A DNA stretch of 64,000 bases from Roseimaritima multifibrata (lineage in GTDB: Bacteria; Planctomycetota; Planctomycetia; Pirellulales; Pirellulaceae), in contig NZ_CP036262.1 of the NCBI RefSeq assembly GCF_007741495.1, forward strand, positions 5,580,001 through 5,644,000, in the 5' to 3' direction. Below the pieces are notes generated by a model that worked only from the letters and a program-made list of their open reading frames with translations, was not told the DNA's origin and ran no database searches. Made by a program: the position numbers and the translations under genes. This document shows positions 17,682 to 26,416 of the stretch, in pieces; the first letter of the stretch is position 1; every line of letters starts with the position of its first letter.

Positions 17682-18614
17682 ATGACTGACACCGCCAACA
17701 CAGCCCTTCGATCGGGCGCCCGGCTAACCCCTAACCGGGCGAACGCGGACAAACCAACCATCGGAATCATTGCCGGCTGGGGACGATTTCCGGTACTGGT
17801 TGCCGAAGCGGCTAAACGAGAAGGATATGGAGTCGCATGCGTCGGGATCAAAGACCATGCGGATGCCGAACTGGCACGAATTTGCGATCATTTCCAGTGG
17901 ATGGGGGTCGCCAAATTTGGATCCCACATGCGATTCTTCCGGCGACATGGTGCAGATCAGATCGCGATGGCCGGGAAACTATTTAAGTCTCAGATCCTTT
18001 TTTCGGGTTCCTTAATCTGGCGTCACTTACCCGATTACACCTGCCTTCGCTCGCTGGCTCCGCTGCTCCTTTCACGGCGCCGCGATGCACGCGATGACAG
18101 CTTGCTATCCCGTATCACTCAAACCTATCTTGACCGTGGCATCGACGTCCGCCCGGCCACCGACTTTGCTCCGGAGTTACTCGTGAAAGAAGGCTTCCTC
18201 ACCCGCAGACGAGTGTCCGCGGCACAACAACAAGACATCGAATTCGGCTGGCAAATCGCGAAACAAATGGGCGGCCTAGACATCGGCCAAAGCATTACCG
18301 TCAAGGATGGAACCGTCCTGGCTGTCGAGGCGGTCGAGGGAACCGATGCTTGCATCGAGCGAACCGGAGACCTATGCAAGCAGAAAGGCTGGACGCTCGT
18401 TAAAGTCGCTAAACCAAACCAAGACATGCGATTTGATGTTCCGACGATCGGCCCCCAAACGATCGATCGAGTCCAAAGGGCAGGGGGGACCGCCATCGCA
18501 ATCGAAGCCAACCAAACGATCGTGGTTGACGAAGCGGAATTGATCCAAGCCGCCGAAGCTGCAGGGATCGCAATCGTCGCTCGGCGAAGCCAAGCCGCTG
18601 CCGCCGCTGCGTAG
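17682..18614 (+). CDS. lpxI: UDP-2,3-diacylglucosamine pyrophosphatase
   Basis: LpxI cleaves UDP-2,3-diacylglucosamine to lipid X and UMP, replacing LpxH in many bacteria. The 310-residue protein has the LpxI N-terminal block IGIIAGWGRFPVLVAEAAKR, then MAGKLFKS, and the C-terminal catalytic-domain blocks FGWQIAKQMGGLDIGQS, VEAVEGTDACIERTG and NQDMRFDVPTIGP. The two catalytic Asp are expected within these blocks. An unusual Ala-rich tail closes the protein. It sits directly between lpxD and the methyltransferase gene, whose ATG is two bases beyond its stop. Confidence 0.93.
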   Translation: MTDTANTALRSGARLTPNRANADKPTIGIIAGWGRFPVLVAEAAKREGYGVACVGIKDHADAELARICDHFQWMGVAKFGSHMRFFRRHGADQIAMAGKLFKSQILFSGSLIWRHLPDYTCLRSLAPLLLSRRRDARDDSLLSRITQTYLDRGIDVRPATDFAPELLVKEGFLTRRRVSAAQQQDIEFGWQIAKQMGGLDIGQSITVKDGTVLAVEAVEGTDACIERTGDLCKQKGWTLVKVAKPNQDMRFDVPTIGPQTIDRVQRAGGTAIAIEANQTIVVDEAELIQAAEAAGIAIVARRSQAAAAAA

Positions 18615-18616
18615 CG

Positions 18617-19564
18617 ATGCTGCAAATCCTCGAATTTTTTGCGGGAATCGGCGGGGTTGCCGAAGCGATCCGCCAACAACCTCAGCTTGGCAGAATCAGC
18701 CAAGCTGTCGACATCGACGGGCAAGCCGGAGCGGTCTACGCCCATAACTTCGGACAGACGCCGCGAGTTGCCGCCATTGAATCCGCGAAGAGCTGGGAAT
18801 CAAAAATTGCCTGGCGAGAGGCAGACACATGGTGGCTATCCCCCCCATGCCAGCCCTACTGCCGGCGCGGAAACCAATCCGAAAACGACCCTCGCCGTGC
18901 CGCGTTCCAACAGGTTATGCTGTCTTTAAAACAGGCCGCAGACGGACGCCCCAGACAGATTGCGATGGAAAACGTTCCGGAATTTCGTGGCACACCGGAC
19001 CACCAAGCATGGCTAGAACTCCTGCGTGAACTTCATTACGAGGTCTGCGAATCGGTCCTCTGCCCAACGGCTTGGGGATTTCCCAACCGCCGCCAACGGT
19101 ACTACCTAACGGCCATTCATTCCCCGGCAAATAGCCTCGCCCGCCCCCCCGCTGCGATCCCTCCACCGATCCCTATCACACTGCCGCCGGCGAAGCATCG
19201 ACCACTGGATGGATTCCTTGAAAAAGACCCACCACTGGAGTGCTGGGTGGACGAAGGGGAACTGGATGCAAAGCGTCCGGGACTAAACATCGTCGACGGG
19301 GAAAATCGTGATACCGCATGCACCGCCTGTTTTACGAGCGGGTATGGAAAATCGATCCTGCAGGCGGGTTCCTACCTTCAAGTCGATTCAAGGCTGCGGC
19401 GATTCAGCCCTCTCGAAATCGCTCGACTGCTAGGGTTTTCCGACGAATTCAATTGGCCGGAAATGCCCGAACCGATTCGAATGCGGCGGAAGTGGAAACT
19501 GTTGGGCAACAGCCTATCGATCCCGGTCGTTCGAGCGGTCCTGAGCTCGCTGGTTCGCGATTGA
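18617..19564 (+). CDS. Dnmt2-like cytosine-5 methyltransferase
   Basis: A 315-residue SAM-dependent cytosine-5 methyltransferase with all core motifs: LEFFAGIGG (I), SPPCQPYCRRG with catalytic Cys78 (IV), MENVPEF (VI), GFPNRRQRYY (VIII) and LLGNSLSIPVV (X). The region between VIII and X is short. It contains TACTACFTSGYG (residues 234-244) and RRFSPLEIARLLGF, matching the CFT-x-x-YG signature of Dnmt2/TRDMT1, which methylates C38 of tRNA rather than DNA. No DNA target-recognition domain or restriction gene is present. The gene follows lpxI by two bases. A tRNA target is inferred from family resemblance; a solitary DNA methyltransferase is the alternative. Confidence 0.8.
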   Translation: MLQILEFFAGIGGVAEAIRQQPQLGRISQAVDIDGQAGAVYAHNFGQTPRVAAIESAKSWESKIAWREADTWWLSPPCQPYCRRGNQSENDPRRAAFQQVMLSLKQAADGRPRQIAMENVPEFRGTPDHQAWLELLRELHYEVCESVLCPTAWGFPNRRQRYYLTAIHSPANSLARPPAAIPPPIPITLPPAKHRPLDGFLEKDPPLECWVDEGELDAKRPGLNIVDGENRDTACTACFTSGYGKSILQAGSYLQVDSRLRRFSPLEIARLLGFSDEFNWPEMPEPIRMRRKWKLLGNSLSIPVVRAVLSSLVRD

Positions 19565-19567
19565 AAA

Positions 19568-19930
19568 CCCTAGCGGAAAGCCGCGAGCCCTCCGGCACCG
19601 CAACAAACACTCGCGACGGGCCGGACGGCTTGCGCCGTGCCGCTAAGAAATTGGAATCCCTAGCGGAAAGCCGCGAGCCCTCCGGTACCGCAACAAACAC
19701 TCGCGAAGGGCCGGACGGCTTGCGCCGTGCCGCTAAGAAATCGGGATCCCTAGCGGAAAGCCGCGAGCCCTCCGGCACCACAACAAACACTCGCGAAGGG
19801 CCGGACGGCTTGCGCCGTGCCGCTAAGAAATTGGAATCCCTAGCGGAAAGCCGCGAGCCCTCCGGCACCGCAACAAACACTCGCGAAGGGCCGGACCGCT
19901 TGCGCCGTGCCGCTAAGAAATCGGGACGGC
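19568..19930. repeat. GNRA-hairpin repeat array 3 (four 90-base tandem units)
   Basis: Four tandem 90-base units begin at 19568, 19658, 19748 and 19838. Each has a forward unit (CTAGCGGAAAGCCGCGAGCC) and, after about 25 bases, a reverse-oriented unit (GGACGGCTTGCGCCGTGCCG). The forward stem is degenerate in this array while the reverse one pairs well. Because 90 is a multiple of three, spurious long open frames run through on both strands. The array lies between the convergent ends of the methyltransferase and kinase genes. Confidence 0.92.
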
Positions 19931-19949
19931 GCGAACCGGTTCTGCTTTG

Positions 19950-21146
19950 TTAACCGCGACGAATTGGCGACCCTTTAAAATTCACCTGAAAGCGGAAGAC
20001 CGTCTTTTCGTGCCGGTGAATTTCGCCGGTCTGCAAATCGACTCGATCCGGAATTTCTTGGATATGCTTGTCGACCACGGCGTGGTAGCCGCGTTCAGAA
20101 AAGATATCGATCAACATGGACAGCGCGAGCGGGTCATGGAAAAGCTGATCTTCCGAATTCACTTGAGCTCGGCCGGAAAGGGCATGACGCTGGATGATCG
20201 GCATGAATTTTTCGTCGATCACCTGAACCGTACGGACGAACTTTTCAGTGTGCTCCAGTTCATAAGTATCCAGCCGCTTCACCAACAACTGGCGAGCGTG
20301 AACGACGATTTCTTCCGCTAGAGGAAGCGGCCGCAAGCGATCGTACGTCCGAGGATCCAGCTCTAACGAACTTTGATACTGCAATTCCGCAAGGATGTTC
20401 TCTTCAACCTCTTCGATCGGCCCTTCCGCATTGATGAAGTGGTAATGGTAGATTTCCTTCAAAGACTTCAAAGCGTCCCAGGTCTGCTCCTTAAAAACCC
20501 GGTATCGGCGACGAGCGGTCGCTTCACTGAGGTCCGTACTCCGCAGCGCCCACTTCTTGCCAACGCCCGTTTCTTCGACCTCCTTGTTGTGAGCGGCCAC
20601 CTTTTCACCACGTTCGATTTGCCGGGCGATACTTGTTTTTTCGCTGACAAACAAAACCATGGCGTGGATCGTTGGGCGACGAAAATTAATCGCCAACGGG
20701 GTATCCGCAAATTCGGTGTACAGCTGATTCAAGCGATCGACCAACAACTTCAGGCATTCCACCTGAACGCGGGTCCGCGGAAACCCGTCCAGCACGGCAC
20801 CATCGCGGAATTCCTCATCCAACAGGCGGCGCAGCAAGATCGCTACGACTTCCTTATCGCCGACCATCCCACCTGAATCTTTAATCGCCATAGCTTCACG
20901 GGTAACCAGCAGATCACTGATCACGATTGGCGGACAGGTCAGCCCGCGCGCTTGCATGACAAACCGGGTATGCGTGCCTTTACCAGCACCGGGTGCCCCC
21001 CCCAGCAGAATCAATTCTTTCGGAAACCTTAAGAATTCGTGACCGATTTCTTCTTCCAGCTGCTCCCAAACCGTTTTAAAAATCAGTTGGGCGTCTTTGA
21101 TTTCCAGGTCAGCAACTTCGGCGGGGGGAACAGGATTGGGAGACAT
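19950..21146 (-). CDS. Adenylate-kinase-like nucleotide kinase with extra C-terminal domain
   Basis: A 398-residue protein. Residues about 44-260 are a nucleoside-monophosphate kinase: P-loop GGAPGAGKGTHT, the NMP-binding region, and LDGFPRTRVQ before a lid-like segment rich in charged residues. Adenylate kinases are usually about 215 residues. Here there is an N-terminal helix (residues 12-40) and about 130 further residues at the C-terminus (from RPLPLAEEIVVHARQLLV to the end) that I do not recognise. The start at 21146 is the second in-frame ATG; the first, at 21191, would add 15 residues. The substrate is probably AMP or a related nucleotide, but the added domain implies a specialised role. 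Confidence 0.75.
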   Translation of the reverse strand: MSPNPVPPAEVADLEIKDAQLIFKTVWEQLEEEIGHEFLRFPKELILLGGAPGAGKGTHTRFVMQARGLTCPPIVISDLLVTREAMAIKDSGGMVGDKEVVAILLRRLLDEEFRDGAVLDGFPRTRVQVECLKLLVDRLNQLYTEFADTPLAINFRRPTIHAMVLFVSEKTSIARQIERGEKVAAHNKEVEETGVGKKWALRSTDLSEATARRRYRVFKEQTWDALKSLKEIYHYHFINAEGPIEEVEENILAELQYQSSLELDPRTYDRLRPLPLAEEIVVHARQLLVKRLDTYELEHTEKFVRTVQVIDEKFMPIIQRHALSGRAQVNSEDQLFHDPLALSMLIDIFSERGYHAVVDKHIQEIPDRVDLQTGEIHRHEKTVFRFQVNFKGSPIRRG

Positions 21147-21376
21147 GAACAGTAACAGACCTTTGAGTAGCGGAAATCGACGCCGTTGCATCTCGATTCC
21201 GGGATTAATTCATTTCCTATAGCGTATCCGCCAACGGCACCTCTCATCCAGGGCCAAAGGGAGCCCGGGGGACCACAAATTGCAGATGTTTTTTTCTTAA
21301 ATGTCCTTCCCGCGGCGAACGGTTGATTTATGTTGACGCAGAAACGCTTCAATCCTCATCAAATGGGCAGCAGACC

Positions 21377-22804
21377 ATGCCAACTCCTCCGGTCCCTCCC
21401 AAGGTCAATTCGACTCTGTGGTGCGGCCACATTGTGATGGGATTTGCCATTATTTGCATGGGCCTGGACCTCCATCGCCTGAATTCATTCGGGGTCATCT
21501 TGCTGGGAATCGTACTGACATCGGCCAGCTTGATCCTATCTCGGCGTGCGATTCAGGCGAATCTTCAGCCGCTGGTCGATGTAGCTCAGAAACTGATTCG
21601 CGAAAATGACCGGTGGCAAGAAGGAAAACCGACAACGGAGACCCGCACGACGCTCGATTCCCCTTTGTCGCGTCTGGTCGATTCCCAAAATGAGCTGCAT
21701 CGCGTGGCGGCCAGAGCTCAAAAAAACCTACAAAACGAATTCGAACAATTACTGACCATCCTAAACAGCATGGATGAAGGGGTGATCGCCATCGACAGCG
21801 ATGAAACCATCTTGCTGGCCAACACCGCCAGCAAAAAGTTGATTCGTTTTGTCACCGACGACGCCCGCGGACGTCCGTTCATCGAGGCCTCTCGCAACTG
21901 GGCACTCTGCAATGCGTTACGAAAATGCCTTTCGACCGGGCGAGTCCAAGAGAGCGAAATCCAAACCGTCTCGGGGCCGCTTCGCACCTACGCCCTTCGC
22001 GTCTCCTGTTTGCCGGGCAATCCACCGCCGGGAGCCGTCGCGGTTCTTCACGACGTGACCGAACTGAGGCGTCTAGAGAATCTGCGTCATGAGTTTGTGA
22101 CCAACGTGTCGCACGAACTGAAAACACCGTTGGCATCCATTTTGGCGTACGCGGAAACCCTCCGCTGCGGAGCCATCCACGATCAAGAAAACAACATTGG
22201 ATTTGTCCAACGAATTGAAGAACAAGCCGAACGCCTGCACCAATTGATCCAGGACATGCTGCAAATTGCTCGAGTCGAAACAGGGCAGGAAACGATGCAG
22301 ATCGTGGAACTGTCCCTCGCCAGTGCGGCCAGAGGGACCGTCGCCCAGCATGCCGACGTGGCTTCGCGGAAGGAAATCAATGTCCACGTCGAATGCAGCG
22401 AGGATGCCACGATCCAAGCCGACGAAGACGGGCTGAACACCGTCCTTGATAACTTGGTAAGCAACGCGATTAAGTACACTCCCGTCGGAGGAAAAATCGT
22501 TGTCGCGGTCAGGAAAACCGACGACGAAGCAATCCTCGAAGTCAGCGACAACGGAATTGGAATCGCCCCCGAGAACCAACCACGCGTCTTCGAACGGTTC
22601 TTTCGCGCCGACAAGGCTCGCTCGCGAGCGGTAATCAGCACCGGACTGGGACTTTCGATCGTAAAACACCTCACGCAGGCATTTGGCGGATCAGTCGCCG
22701 TATCAAGCGAACTAGGAAACGGAAGCACGTTCACCCTCCGCTTTCCGCTTTCCGCTGCCGGAGACTTCCCCCCTGCAGTCAACGCGGGGCCTCCTTCACC
22801 ATAA
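21377..22804 (+). CDS. phoR: Phosphate-regulon sensor histidine kinase
   Basis: A 475-residue membrane kinase. Two transmembrane helices lie within residues 14-56, followed by a PAS-type domain (LNSMDEGVIAIDSDETILLANTA in part). The dimerisation helix carries His246 in NVSHELKTPL, and the ATP-binding domain has DNLVSNAIKYTP, SDNGIGIAP, FERFFRAD and TGLGLSIVKHL. This is the PhoR layout with no large periplasmic sensor. Its place directly before pstSCAB-phoU-phoB supports the assignment. It would phosphorylate the PhoB homologue encoded at the far end of the cluster. The first in-frame codon upstream is TTG, so the ATG at 21377 was used. Confidence 0.9.
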   Translation: MPTPPVPPKVNSTLWCGHIVMGFAIICMGLDLHRLNSFGVILLGIVLTSASLILSRRAIQANLQPLVDVAQKLIRENDRWQEGKPTTETRTTLDSPLSRLVDSQNELHRVAARAQKNLQNEFEQLLTILNSMDEGVIAIDSDETILLANTASKKLIRFVTDDARGRPFIEASRNWALCNALRKCLSTGRVQESEIQTVSGPLRTYALRVSCLPGNPPPGAVAVLHDVTELRRLENLRHEFVTNVSHELKTPLASILAYAETLRCGAIHDQENNIGFVQRIEEQAERLHQLIQDMLQIARVETGQETMQIVELSLASAARGTVAQHADVASRKEINVHVECSEDATIQADEDGLNTVLDNLVSNAIKYTPVGGKIVVAVRKTDDEAILEVSDNGIGIAPENQPRVFERFFRADKARSRAVISTGLGLSIVKHLTQAFGGSVAVSSELGNGSTFTLRFPLSAAGDFPPAVNAGPPSP

Positions 22805-23003
22805 CTTCACATTACAAACCACTAAACGCATTAACTTAAACACCCCCAAGCAAACGACTTACAACTAAACAAACACTTCAAACCTTCGGCCAAACAAGGG
22901 TAGATAGAAAAACCTTCTCTAACGAAAATGCCCCTCGTAACCGAAAGCGTCATTTCGAGTGGTTCCCCAACTTTCTCAACTTATCACCTGACCGAGGAAA
23001 ATC

Positions 23004-24056
23004 ATGACTTTGGTTTCCAAGCTTTTCTGCAATGGCATGACCCTGGCATGTATCACGCTGATGCTTACCGGATGCGAATCGAAACAGAGCGATTCAACCG
23101 ACCCAGTGGCCCCTGTGTCGTCTCTCACTGGCGATGTCAAGATCGACGGCAGCAGCACCGTCTTACCGATCAGCAACGCCATCAAGGAAAAATTTTCCGA
23201 AGCCTATCCGGAAGTCAATGTTTCGGTCGCGGGGTCGGGGACCGGCAACGGATTCAACCGATTTTCGGGAAAAGAAACCGACATTTCAGGCGCTTCACGC
23301 CCGATCAAGCCGGGCGAACTAGAGGCATGCAAAGAAGCGGGAATCGAATTCATCGAATTACCGGTTGCCTACGACGGTTTGACGTTGGTTATCCATCCCG
23401 AAAATGACTGGGTGAAGCAACTAAGCATCGAACAGCTAAAGAAAATTTTCGTCGGCAGCGATGCGGTAAAGAAATGGAGCGACATCGACCCGACATGGCC
23501 TGAGGAAGATCTCAAGATTTTTGCTCCAGGCGTGGGCTCTGGAACCTACGACTATTTCCACGAGGTCATGGCGAAAAAAGACAAAGCCGAACTTCGCAAA
23601 GACATGACGCTGAACGAGGACGACAACGTCCTGGTCCAAGGGGTTGCGGGCAACAAGTACTCGATCGGTTTCTTTGGAGTCGCCTACTTCGAAGAGAACA
23701 AAGACAAACTCCAAGCGGTTCCGATCATTAACCCAAGCGATGACACCGCCTACCTGCCGACACAAGAGAATATTGCTTCTGGCAAGTATGCCCCCTTCAG
23801 TCGTCCGCTGTTGATCTATGTCAATGCGGCATCGCTAAACAATGCACAGGTTCAGACCCTTGCGGAGTATTACCTGCAAAATGCTTCGGAAACGAGCGAA
23901 CAGGTTGGCTATGTTCGATTGCCCGAGGAAGTGATTCAAAGGGGGATCGCTAACCTAGACGCGCAAAAAACGGGCAGCCATTACGTCGATGCTGAAGGGC
24001 AAAGCCGCAGTGGTTCGGTTGCGGACATTTTTGTCGAGGCAAACCGAGTTGAATAG
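23004..24056 (+). CDS. pstS: Phosphate ABC transporter substrate-binding lipoprotein
   Basis: A 350-residue periplasmic phosphate-binding protein anchored as a lipoprotein: the lipobox LTGC places the lipid on Cys24. The phosphate-binding blocks are DGSSTVLPIS, SGTGNGFNRFSGKETDISGASRP and GVGSGTYDYF. It delivers phosphate to the PstCAB transporter. The ATG has GAGGAAA just upstream. The 199-base region before it is A/C rich and should contain the regulated promoter, but I could not identify a convincing Pho box. A hairpin follows the gene. Confidence 0.93.
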   Translation: MTLVSKLFCNGMTLACITLMLTGCESKQSDSTDPVAPVSSLTGDVKIDGSSTVLPISNAIKEKFSEAYPEVNVSVAGSGTGNGFNRFSGKETDISGASRPIKPGELEACKEAGIEFIELPVAYDGLTLVIHPENDWVKQLSIEQLKKIFVGSDAVKKWSDIDPTWPEEDLKIFAPGVGSGTYDYFHEVMAKKDKAELRKDMTLNEDDNVLVQGVAGNKYSIGFFGVAYFEENKDKLQAVPIINPSDDTAYLPTQENIASGKYAPFSRPLLIYVNAASLNNAQVQTLAEYYLQNASETSEQVGYVRLPEEVIQRGIANLDAQKTGSHYVDAEGQSRSGSVADIFVEANRVE

Positions 24057-24067
24057 GCAACGATTCC

Positions 24068-24088
24068 GCAGGAACGGCGCGTTCCTGC
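24068..24088 (+). promoter_or_regulatory. Hairpin between pstS and pstC
   Basis: GCAGGAAC and GTTCCTGC form a perfect eight-base stem around loop GGCGC. There is no T run, so it is more likely an mRNA-stabilising or processing element than a terminator. This position commonly lets pstS accumulate above the transporter genes; that effect is inferred. Confidence 0.6.
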
Positions 24089-24138
24089 AGTAAAATCGCA
24101 CCTAACTTACTTCACAAACGCTGCGGCACGGAACTGTC

Positions 24139-25086
24139 ATGTCTCAACCGGCTGCCCTCAGAAACCGACGCTTTCGATCGACCTCAACAGCCGTTTATTC
24201 AGAACGGTTTGTGGTGATGATGTTGGCGTCCTGTGCCACGATTACGGTTCTTATCACCGCCGGCATTATCTACATGCTGATCACCGAGAGCTGGCATTTT
24301 TTCACCAGCGACTACGTGAACTTTAAGCAGTTTCTCACGGGTTCGGAATGGTCGGCGCTTCAGGCCAAAGATATCAAGGACGCCGAATTCGGAATCTGGC
24401 CGTTGCTCTCAGGCACCCTGCGAGTGACGATGATTGCGATGCTGATTTCACTGCCGCTGGGCTTGATCACGGCGATCTATTTAAGTGAATTTGCATCACG
24501 GCGAATCCGTGGAATTCTGAAGCCGACGCTTGAAGTGATCGCGGGAATTCCAACGGTGGTTCTGGGATACTTTGCCGTCTTGGTAATCAGCCCAAGTTTG
24601 CAGTGGGTCAGCAGCGGCGGGTTCGACACTTTCAACGCGACCAGTGCAGGGATCGCGGTCGGGATCCTGTGTCTGCCGATGGTTTGCAGTCTTTCCGAGG
24701 ACGCCTTACATGCGGTTCCCAATGCCCTTCGCGAAGGAGCCTACGGACTGGGCTGCACCCCTTTTGAAACCTCGATCAAAGTCGTTGTTCCGGCAGCCCT
24801 GTCGGGAATCATTTCAGCTTTTCTACTCGCTTTCAGCCGAGCGATCGGAGAGACGATGGTGGTTGCGTTGGCGGCCGGCACCCGCGCCACGGCGACCCTT
24901 GACCCGCGTGAACAATCCCAGACGATGACCGGGTTCATCGTCGAAATGATCAAAAGCGAAAACGAGTTTGGCACGGTCCAGTACTACAGTCTGTACGGTG
25001 TGGCGATCACACTGTTTGTGATCACCTTTGGGATGACCCTGCTGGGTCAATTAATCCGTCGCCGTTATCGGGAATCCTACGAATGA
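24139..25086 (+). CDS. pstC: Phosphate ABC transporter permease
   Basis: A 315-residue inner-membrane permease with about six transmembrane helices. The ABC coupling (EAA) loop is visible as LREGAYGLGCTPFETSIKVVVPAALSG with the downstream AIGETMVVALAAG. It pairs with PstA to form the phosphate channel. Its stop overlaps the pstA start in ATGA, implying coupled translation. Confidence 0.93.
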   Translation: MSQPAALRNRRFRSTSTAVYSERFVVMMLASCATITVLITAGIIYMLITESWHFFTSDYVNFKQFLTGSEWSALQAKDIKDAEFGIWPLLSGTLRVTMIAMLISLPLGLITAIYLSEFASRRIRGILKPTLEVIAGIPTVVLGYFAVLVISPSLQWVSSGGFDTFNATSAGIAVGILCLPMVCSLSEDALHAVPNALREGAYGLGCTPFETSIKVVVPAALSGIISAFLLAFSRAIGETMVVALAAGTRATATLDPREQSQTMTGFIVEMIKSENEFGTVQYYSLYGVAITLFVITFGMTLLGQLIRRRYRESYE

Positions 25087-26387
25087 GCTCGATCCCTCTT
25101 CCTGCCGCCCTGCAACGTGATGACCACGTCGCGATGGAACAGAAGGCGAACCGTCGCAAGCGGATGAGCCGTTGGTTTTCGATCCTATGTGTCATCATCG
25201 CGTTCCTCAGCGTTGTTGTGCTGGTTGTGCTGCTGGTATCGATTTCGATCCAGGGAAGCTCACGCTTAAGCACCGACCTTCTAAGCAACGCTCACAGCGA
25301 ACTCCACCCCGAACAGGCGGGGATGTGGCCAGCGATTGTCGGGACCTTATTTGTTTGCGGTGTGTGCGCCCTAGGATCCCTCCCGCTGGGAATTGGAACC
25401 GCTGTTTTCCTTGAAGAGTTCCGTCCGCGAAAATTAGAACTTCGCTGGCTTCGACATCGCTTTCCCGATCAATCGAAGACCTGGGACAAACTTGCCAGCG
25501 GACTTTACAAATCGATTCGCGGCTTCCATAGCTTCATTCAATTAAACATTTCCAACCTCGCGGGTGTCCCCTCGATCGTCTACGGACTTTTAGGGCTATC
25601 GCTATTCGTTTACATGTTCAATGTCTTTGGGCAAATCAAAGTCAATGAAGCGAGTGGCTGGGAAATCGCGGGTGCCCAACATTACTACCAGGTGCTTTCG
25701 CTTGAATCAGGCCAAGTGGTTCTGATCCCGCAAACCGACCGCACGCAATCGACTCTGACGGTTGAAAGCCCAACGACGGGCGTGACCCCCGACGGAAAAA
25801 CCTACGAGGTCGGAGTCTGGGAGCCAGGTTCTCCAAAACCGACCGACCCTTCCGTACGGCGCCGAACCGTTCGCAAAGGGGCGAAAGGAGGCGTCTTCAC
25901 CGACCGCGCTTGGTACTACTTCCGGCTTCCCTTCGACCGCAGCTTCCTAGCCGCGGGGCTGACCTTGGCGTTGGTCATCTTACCTGTCGTGATCATTGCT
26001 TCCCAAGAAGCCCTCCGCGCGGTCCCGCCATCAATGCGAGAGGCTTCCCTGGGGCTGGGTGCCACCACCTGGCAGACCACCCGCGACGTCTGCTTGCCAG
26101 CGGCGATCCCCGGAATCATGACCGGCGCGATTCTATCGATGGGGCGTGCGATCGGTGAAGCGGCTCCACTGCTCGTAATCATGGGAGCCGCGATCGCCAA
26201 AAGTACAGGCCCCCAACATTTAATGGACGATGCCGTAACCATGCCCGTTCTGATCTACAATTGGGCTGGGCGTCAACAAGCGGTTTACCAAGAACTTGCG
26301 GCGGCAGCGATTATCGTGCTCCTCATCGTATTGCTTCTGATGAACTCCGTTGCAATCTATTTACGGGAGCGGTTAAGCCATGTCTAA
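25083..26387 (+). CDS. pstA: Phosphate ABC transporter permease, with large insertion
   Basis: A 434-residue permease, against roughly 280-300 usual for PstA. The core is intact: first helix [20 protein letters not shown], then [33 protein letters not shown], and the EAA loop [20 protein letters not shown] with [14 protein letters not shown]. The extra length is in two places. A charged segment ([24 protein letters not shown] in part) follows the second helix. A stretch of about 110 residues (from [11 protein letters not shown] to [10 protein letters not shown]), rich in beta-type sequence, follows LFVYMFNV. It appears full-length and functional. The start overlaps pstC. Confidence 0.9.
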   Translation: MSSIPLPAALQRDDHVAMEQKANRRKRMSRWFSILCVIIAFLSVVVLVVLLVSISIQGSSRLSTDLLSNAHSELHPEQAGMWPAIVGTLFVCGVCALGSLPLGIGTAVFLEEFRPRKLELRWLRHRFPDQSKTWDKLASGLYKSIRGFHSFIQLNISNLAGVPSIVYGLLGLSLFVYMFNVFGQIKVNEASGWEIAGAQHYYQVLSLESGQVVLIPQTDRTQSTLTVESPTTGVTPDGKTYEVGVWEPGSPKPTDPSVRRRTVRKGAKGGVFTDRAWYYFRLPFDRSFLAAGLTLALVILPVVIIASQEALRAVPPSMREASLGLGATTWQTTRDVCLPAAIPGIMTGAILSMGRAIGEAAPLLVIMGAAIAKSTGPQHLMDDAVTMPVLIYNWAGRQQAVYQELAAAAIIVLLIVLLLMNSVAIYLRERLSHV

Positions 26388-26416
26388 GTTACCCAGCAAC
26401 CCCGAGGCCCAGTACT

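Noticed and set aside
18617-19564. Restriction-modification system
   Set aside because: No endonuclease gene or target-recognition domain is present, and the neighbours are lipid A genes.
19568-19930. CRISPR array
   Set aside because: The repeated unit includes the spacers: all four 90-base units are nearly identical, and no cas gene is nearby.
19318-19953. Overlapping long open frames on both strands across the 19.6 kb array
   Set aside because: They are produced by a 90-base repeat (a multiple of three) with no stop in several frames. Their translations are purely repetitive, and the first overlaps the methyltransferase gene.
22805-23003. Pho box upstream of pstS
   Set aside because: The region is A/C rich with scattered ACTT motifs, but their spacings (30, 24, 18 bases) do not fit the 11-base direct repeats of known Pho boxes.
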